A stretch of 64,000 nt of DNA. It comes from Jaltomata sinuosa. Its lineage: Eukaryota; Streptophyta; Magnoliopsida; Solanales; Solanaceae. This document shows, in pieces, positions 59,112 to 64,000 of this stretch; the stretch's first letter is position 1, and every line of letters starts with the position of its first letter. The translations under genes were made by a program, and so were the position numbers. The stretch is taken from assembly GCA_003996215.1 (NCBI GenBank), contig QJPP01004043.1, positions 1 through 64,000 on the forward strand, read 5' to 3'. The notes beneath the pieces were generated by a model. That model was not told where the DNA came from and did not search any database. It saw nothing but the letters and a program-made list of their open reading frames with translations.

Positions 59112-59171
59112 AATATGTTTGTGTTAGTGAGCGTGAGAATGGGATAACTGATCTCCCTTTATTTCCAAGAC

Positions 59172-59174
<3 letters not shown>

Positions 59175-59229
<55 letters not shown>
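59175..59229. repeat. (AT)n microsatellite
   Basis: About 27 uninterrupted AT units, with a second shorter run at 59258-59272. It lies directly before the viral inverted-repeat arm. Confidence 0.95.
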
Positions 59230-59232
<3 letters not shown>

Positions 59233-59285
59233 TATTTATTGGATAATAAGAAATAGCTATATATATATATATATTTATTATTTAT

Positions 59286-59492
59286 TGAATAAGAAGCTAA
59301 GAGCTTAACCATATACTAAGGATAAAATAATAAAACATACTAAGGTATAAACAATAAATCATAACAATATTAACATCACATAATTCACATAAACATTTAC
59401 ATTAAAACTTTAAACAATACATAACTGGGAGAAATACATAGACAATAATATTTTACAATAAAATACTTACATGTCTGTAGATGGAGAGAGGT
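59286..59492 (-). repeat. Left arm of a 207-bp viral inverted repeat
   Basis: Reverse complement of 59933-60139 over its whole length with no obvious mismatch. Ends are TGAATAAGAAGC and GGAGAGAGGT. The right arm carries leader-like sequence oriented with the viral frame, so this left arm is a flipped copy made by rearrangement of the endogenous virus. Confidence 0.9.
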
Positions 59493-59777
59493 CCGGTCTC
59501 CGATCCGGTAAAAAAAAAAAAAAAAAAAATGTTTAAATTTCGGGAGAATATACTTAGATAATGATATTTACATAATACAAACTGAATGAAAATAGACTAA
59601 GGAGGAGGGAGTACTGAGTAGGATTTTACAACCAAAGTTTACAAACGCTTCTTTAATATTTGATTGCATATTTCTGCAACTGTTTACAACTGTTTACACT
59701 GCTTAGCTTCATCTAGTTTAATTGTCTTTAATTTTTTCAGAGTTCTTTATATCCAATAAATTTTTTTTAAATCTATA
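59493..59777 (+). repeat. First copy of a 283-285 bp viral direct repeat
   Basis: Runs from CCGGTCTCCGATCCGG through an A-run of about 20 bases to AAATCTATA, and matches 60369-60651 apart from a 4-base indel (ACTGAATGAAA/ACATGAAA) and few substitutions. It is non-coding and probably part of the viral intergenic region. Confidence 0.88.
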
Positions 59778-59932
59778 TTTATTAGTAATTTATTCTTTAA
59801 TTTTTCAGAGTTTTTCTTATATAGGTTAAAAAAAAAAAAAAAAAAAAAAAAAAGTGTGAGCATAAGTTAGACAGTGTGAGTGACCGTCTCTCCGACGTAG
59901 CTTGTCAGTTTCCGGGGACTCCCGAAAGGGAA

Positions 59933-60139
59933 ACCTCTCTCCATCTACAGACATGTAAGTATTTTATTGTAAAATATTATTGTCTATGTATTTCTCCCAG
60001 TTATGTATTGTTTAAAGTTTTAATGTAAATGTTTATGTGAATTATGTGATGTTAATATTGTTATGATTTATTGTTTATACCTTAGTATGTTTTATTATTT
60101 TATCCTTAGTATATGGTTAAGCTCTTAGCTTCTTATTCA
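59933..60139 (+). repeat. Right arm of the viral inverted repeat
   Basis: Partner of 59286-59492. It begins after a unique 150-bp stretch that includes a 26-base poly-A run (59828-59853) and GTTTCCGGGGACTCCCGAAA. The following 60140-60368 is unique non-coding sequence with several TGAACAGTA repeats. Confidence 0.88.
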
Positions 60140-60368
60140 GCACCCATGGATTAACCTGTAAAGTCCTAGGGATTGATGTCCGCCATGGCCAAGAGTGCCG
60201 AAGGACCTGGTTCTCCCAGGGTGAGGTTAAAGAAACTGCTGGTAGGAACACAGGCTAAGAGAGAGAGATGAACAGGATAAAATACTAAATCAAAAAACGG
60301 TAATGAACAGTAAAAAATGAACAGTATGAACAGTAAAAACTAGATCATTGACTATGGCGGATTACCGC

Positions 60369-60651
60369 CCGGTCTCCGATCCGGTAAAAAAAAAAAAAAA
60401 AAAAATGTTTAAATTTCGGGAGAATATACTTAGATAATGATATTTACATAATACAAACATGAAAATAGACTAAGGAGGAGGGAGTACTGAGTAGGATTTT
60501 ACAACCAAAGTTTACAAACGCTTCTTTAATATTTGATTGCATATTTCTGCAACTGTTTACAACTGTTTACACTGCTTAGCTTCATCTAGTTTAATTGTCT
60601 TTAATTTTTTCAGAGTTCTTTATATCCAATAAATTTTTATTTAAATCTATA
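60369..60651 (+). repeat. Second copy of the viral direct repeat, joined to the coding frame
   Basis: Same sequence as 59493-59777. It ends abruptly at AAATCTATA and is followed without any start codon by the middle of the viral polyprotein. This marks a recombination or deletion junction that removed the start of the gene. Confidence 0.85.
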
Positions 60652-63600
60652 GTATGGGAAGCATATAAATTAGAATTCCCAGAAGAATTCCAAGGATTAG
60701 TAGACCTGGGAGCAAACCCATATAATTTTGCAAATAAAATACACGTTTTATTAACAGGAGAAGATCCGAATAGCGGATTAGTAACGCTACAAAGAAATGC
60801 GTTAATAAAATTAGAACAATTAAGTATAAGTAGTTGGTTTCAGATAAAAGAATTTCTACTAGAATATTATTATTATTGCACAATTAGTGGAAATACTTTT
60901 GATCAAAATTTAGGAAAGAAACTATTCAATAAACTTCCCGGAGCGTTAGGCAGGGAAATAGAAGAAAGATGGAACAGACAAGACGGAATATTACAAAATC
61001 CAAATACAAAATGGACTATAGGCCAAAGGACCCAACATGTAATGAATATATTAACAGAAAAGTGTACTAATATACAAATACAAAAACAATTAAAGCAAAA
61101 TGAGACAAGTTTTTGTAAAGGCATATATACTACACAAAGTTACGACAATAATCCAAAACAGAAAAGACATAAGAAGTATAAGAAAAATTTTTATTTTCCA
61201 AAAAAATATTATTTAAGAAAATCAGTAGCAAGAAAGTCATATCTAGATAAAAACAGACATATAAGGAAATTTGATGGAAAAAGAAATTATAAAAATAGAC
61301 TAGAATGTTTTACATGTGGAAGCATAGATCACTTAGCTAATACATGTCCTAAAAGAAATAATAGTAGAACAAGAAATGCACAGCTAATAGAGGAATTTAA
61401 CGAGACACTAATAAATGTAGATGAATACATGTCGGATAGTGAAAGTATATACTCAGTAGTTAGTATAGATACAACTGAACACCAAAGACAAGATTCTTCT
61501 GGCTCAGAAGATGAAGAGCTAATAAATGAAATAGGAATAGAAAAACGATTAGAAAAACGATTAGAAAAACTAGACCTAGGAAAATTAAAAATGTTAGACA
61601 ATTACGATCTGGTCAACTTACCAATAGACTGTGATCATAATTTTGAAAAAGGAAAAGGTTTGGATAGTAACCAATGTTACATATGTCATTGGTATCCAAG
61701 CAAAGAAAAAAGACTAAAATGTAAAAATTGCTACATAGTAGGATGTATGAATTGCATAGAAAAGACTGTAGAAACAGGAATTATAAATGAACAGATAATC
61801 AAAGAACCCATTAGATCCATGATACCCATAACAGAAATAAAAATATTAAATCTAGAAGACAGAATTGAAAAGATAGAACATAGACTTAAAAAGCTAGAGA
61901 AAGGTAAAGAAACGATCATAGAAGAAGAAGAAGAATTAATGAATACAAATCAAAACAACAGGAATCTTGAAGGTTTAATATGTAATGAAGATAAAAAGAT
62001 GAGTACCATAAAAGTATTAGCAAGAATAAAAATACAAAACTACGAAATAGAGACATTAGCACTAATAGACTCAGGATGTACCAAAAGTATTATAAATGAA
62101 AATATAATACCAAGAGAACTAATAAAAAATTTACCAGAACCCCAAATATCTATGCAAATGGATGGATCATATAATACATACTCACATTACGTGGGAAAAG
62201 CAACTATAAGCTTTAAAAACGCGTGTGATAATTTTTACAAACCATCCTACAAGATAGATAAAATATGGACAAGACATTTAAACATTAGAGTAGATTTTGT
62301 ACTAGGACTAGACTTTTTATTAAGTAACAACGGAAGTTGTCTTCTAACTAGAGACGGAATAATTTTAGCTAAAAATATATCTCAAACATCGGTAACTACC
62401 ATACCTAGACCCACCAGGATTAGAAACAAAAAAAAAGAAAAAGAAGAGATATCAACAAAATGTGAAAAAGGAAAAGACTGTCAATGCGATCATTGTGAGA
62501 CAATAAATATACAAGAAGAAATACATGAAATAATAAATATGGAAGAAATAGAAAAAGATTATTCTTTAATAGAAATAAATACAGAGTTATACAATTTCAG
62601 TAAAGGAATAAAACAAATAGGAGTAATTAATGATCAAAAAGACTTAGACAAAATAATACAAATCTTGGATGAACTAGAAATAATTGGAGAAAAACCCTTG
62701 AAACATTGGGAATCCAATAAGATAACCTGCAAATTAGACATAATTAATCCAGAGTACATAGTAAAAACAGCCTCAATAGAAGCCACAAACCAAGATATAC
62801 TAGACTTTGAAATACAAATTAAAGAATTATTAGATTTAGGAGTAATAAGAAGATCGAGATCAAAACATAGATCAGCAGCCTTCATGGTAAGAAATCATGC
62901 AGAACTACTAAGAGGAAAAGCAAGAATGGTAATAAATTATAAAAGATTAAATGACAATACTAGAATGGATGGATACAAATTACCAGACAAAACAGAGTTA
63001 ATTAATAGAATACAAGGAAGAACTTGTTTCAGTAAATTAGACTGTAAGTCAGGATATTGGCAAGTAAAAATGCATGAAGACAGCATAGACTGGACAGCAT
63101 TCACTTGTCCTGAAGGACATTTCGAATGGTTAGTAATGCCATTTGGTTTAAAAACTGCACCTCCTAAAAAAAAAAAAAAAATGGATAATATTTTTAGAGA
63201 ATTTAAGAATTTTGTAATAGTATATGTAGATGATATTCTAATTTTTAGTAATACTATGAAAGAACATTTAGGCCATTTACAGATTGTTTTCAGGCTTCTA
63301 GTAGATCATGGTATTATAATAAGTAAAAAGAAAATGGACTTATGTAAAACACAAATTAATTTTTTAGGAATAGTAATAGGAAATGGAAAAATAAAACTAC
63401 AATCTCATATAGCAAAGAAAATTCTAGATATGCCAGATAAACTAGACAAAACAAAAGAATTACAAAAGTTTTTAGGTATACTAAATTATGCTAGAAATTT
63501 CATAAAAGATTTAGGAAAAGTAGCAGGACCTTTATATTCAAAAACAGGATCCACTGGTCAAAAAACCTTCAATACGGAAGATATAAAATTAGTGCAGACA

Positions 63601-64000
63601 TTAAAACATATGGTTAAAAACATACCAGACTTAGTAATGCCTTTAGAAACAGACTACTTAATAGTAGAAACAGATGGTAGCTTTGAAGGATGGGGAGCTG
63701 TTCTTAAAGCTCGAAAAAACAAATACAGCGACAAAAAAGAAGAAAGAATTTGTGCATATCAAAGTGGTAAGTACAAAGAAAAAGGTAATATGAGTAGTAT
63801 AGACGCAGAAATCCTAGCTGTAATATATGGACTAAACGTTTTTAGAATATACATTTTAAATAAACCAGAAATTTTAGTAAGAACAGACTGTGAAGCAATA
63901 GTAAAATTTTATCAAAAAATAAACGAGAAAGCAAGTAGTAAGAGAAGATGTTTAAATTTTTTAGATGCCACTTCAGTATATAACTTAGTATTAGAACACA
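60652..64000 (+). CDS. Endogenous caulimovirid polyprotein (coat, protease, RT, RNase H), 5'-truncated
   Basis: One frame stays open from about 60595 to the window end, at least 1,115 codons past the junction at 60651. The first in-frame ATG is at 61042, well inside homologous sequence, so the original start and any movement-protein part are missing. Order: coat-protein-like region; CCHC zinc knuckle (61306-61347) with a basic stretch before it; a second cysteine-rich cluster (61675-61755); a coiled-coil-like acidic/basic stretch near 61820-61940; an aspartic protease with Asp-Ser-Gly at 62068-62076; a reverse transcriptase with YVDD at 63223-63234; and RNase H from about 63660. This is the layout of plant pararetroviruses (Caulimoviridae). 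Genus is undecided between petu-, solendo- and florendovirus-like. A 15-base A tract at 63166-63180 replaces part of the RT with five lysines. The gene is described as found; whether it is expressed is unknown. Confidence 0.88.

Noticed and set aside
60647..62885. Minus-strand frames of 60-90 codons over the viral locus
   Set aside because: They are shadows of the long plus-strand polyprotein frame, which carries all the recognisable motifs.

Overview
The window is nuclear plant DNA, almost certainly from the nightshade family (Solanaceae). The evidence is spliceosomal genes with GT-AG introns, chloroplast-targeted proteins, AT-rich spacers, TS-type SINE fragments ending in TTG/AAC runs, and LTR retrotransposon, MITE and pararetrovirus families of the kind known from Solanaceae. 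The exact species cannot be named from the sequence. Transposable DNA makes up well over half of the window.

Layout. 1-4555 is a repeat block: three unrelated tandem arrays, a CAG/CGG-rich tract, and the right end of a CACTA-type transposon packed with short palindromes. 4688-10640 holds small DNA transposons, two copies of one hAT-like element in opposite orientation, and a fragment of plastid ycf1 flanked by a 36-bp duplication. 10853-27185 is the gene-rich part. It contains ABA4 (neoxanthin synthesis, + strand), a convergent MurB-like chloroplast protein (- strand), a TRIM retrotransposon with a perfect target duplication, an LRR-XII non-RD receptor kinase (- strand) and a five-exon mannose-6-phosphate isomerase (- strand). 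27186-32044 is intergenic, with a MITE and a G-rich hAT-like element.

32045-57408 is a nest of Ty3/gypsy LTR retrotransposons. A family-A LTR was hit by a family-B element (B1). B1 was then hit by a 983-bp TIR element, by a Tat/Ogre-like solo LTR (itself carrying a reversed family-A solo LTR), and by an element with an intact integrase frame (D). D abuts a second, reversed family-B copy (B2). 57409-59111 carries a complete type-1 lipid transfer protein gene and a MITE. 59286-64000 is a rearranged endogenous caulimovirid (pararetrovirus) copy. It has a 207-bp inverted repeat, a 283-bp direct repeat and an uninterrupted but 5'-truncated coat-protease-reverse transcriptase-RNase H frame that runs off the window.

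The host genes do not form an operon or one pathway. ABA4 and the MurB-like protein are both predicted plastid proteins and converge with 114 bp between their stop codons. PMI supplies mannose-6-phosphate/fructose-6-phosphate interconversion for ascorbate and cell-wall sugars. The receptor kinase belongs to the pattern-recognition class. No wholly new biological system was recognised. The least ordinary items are the MurB-like gene, the plastid insert with its duplicated flank, and the open but rearranged viral locus.
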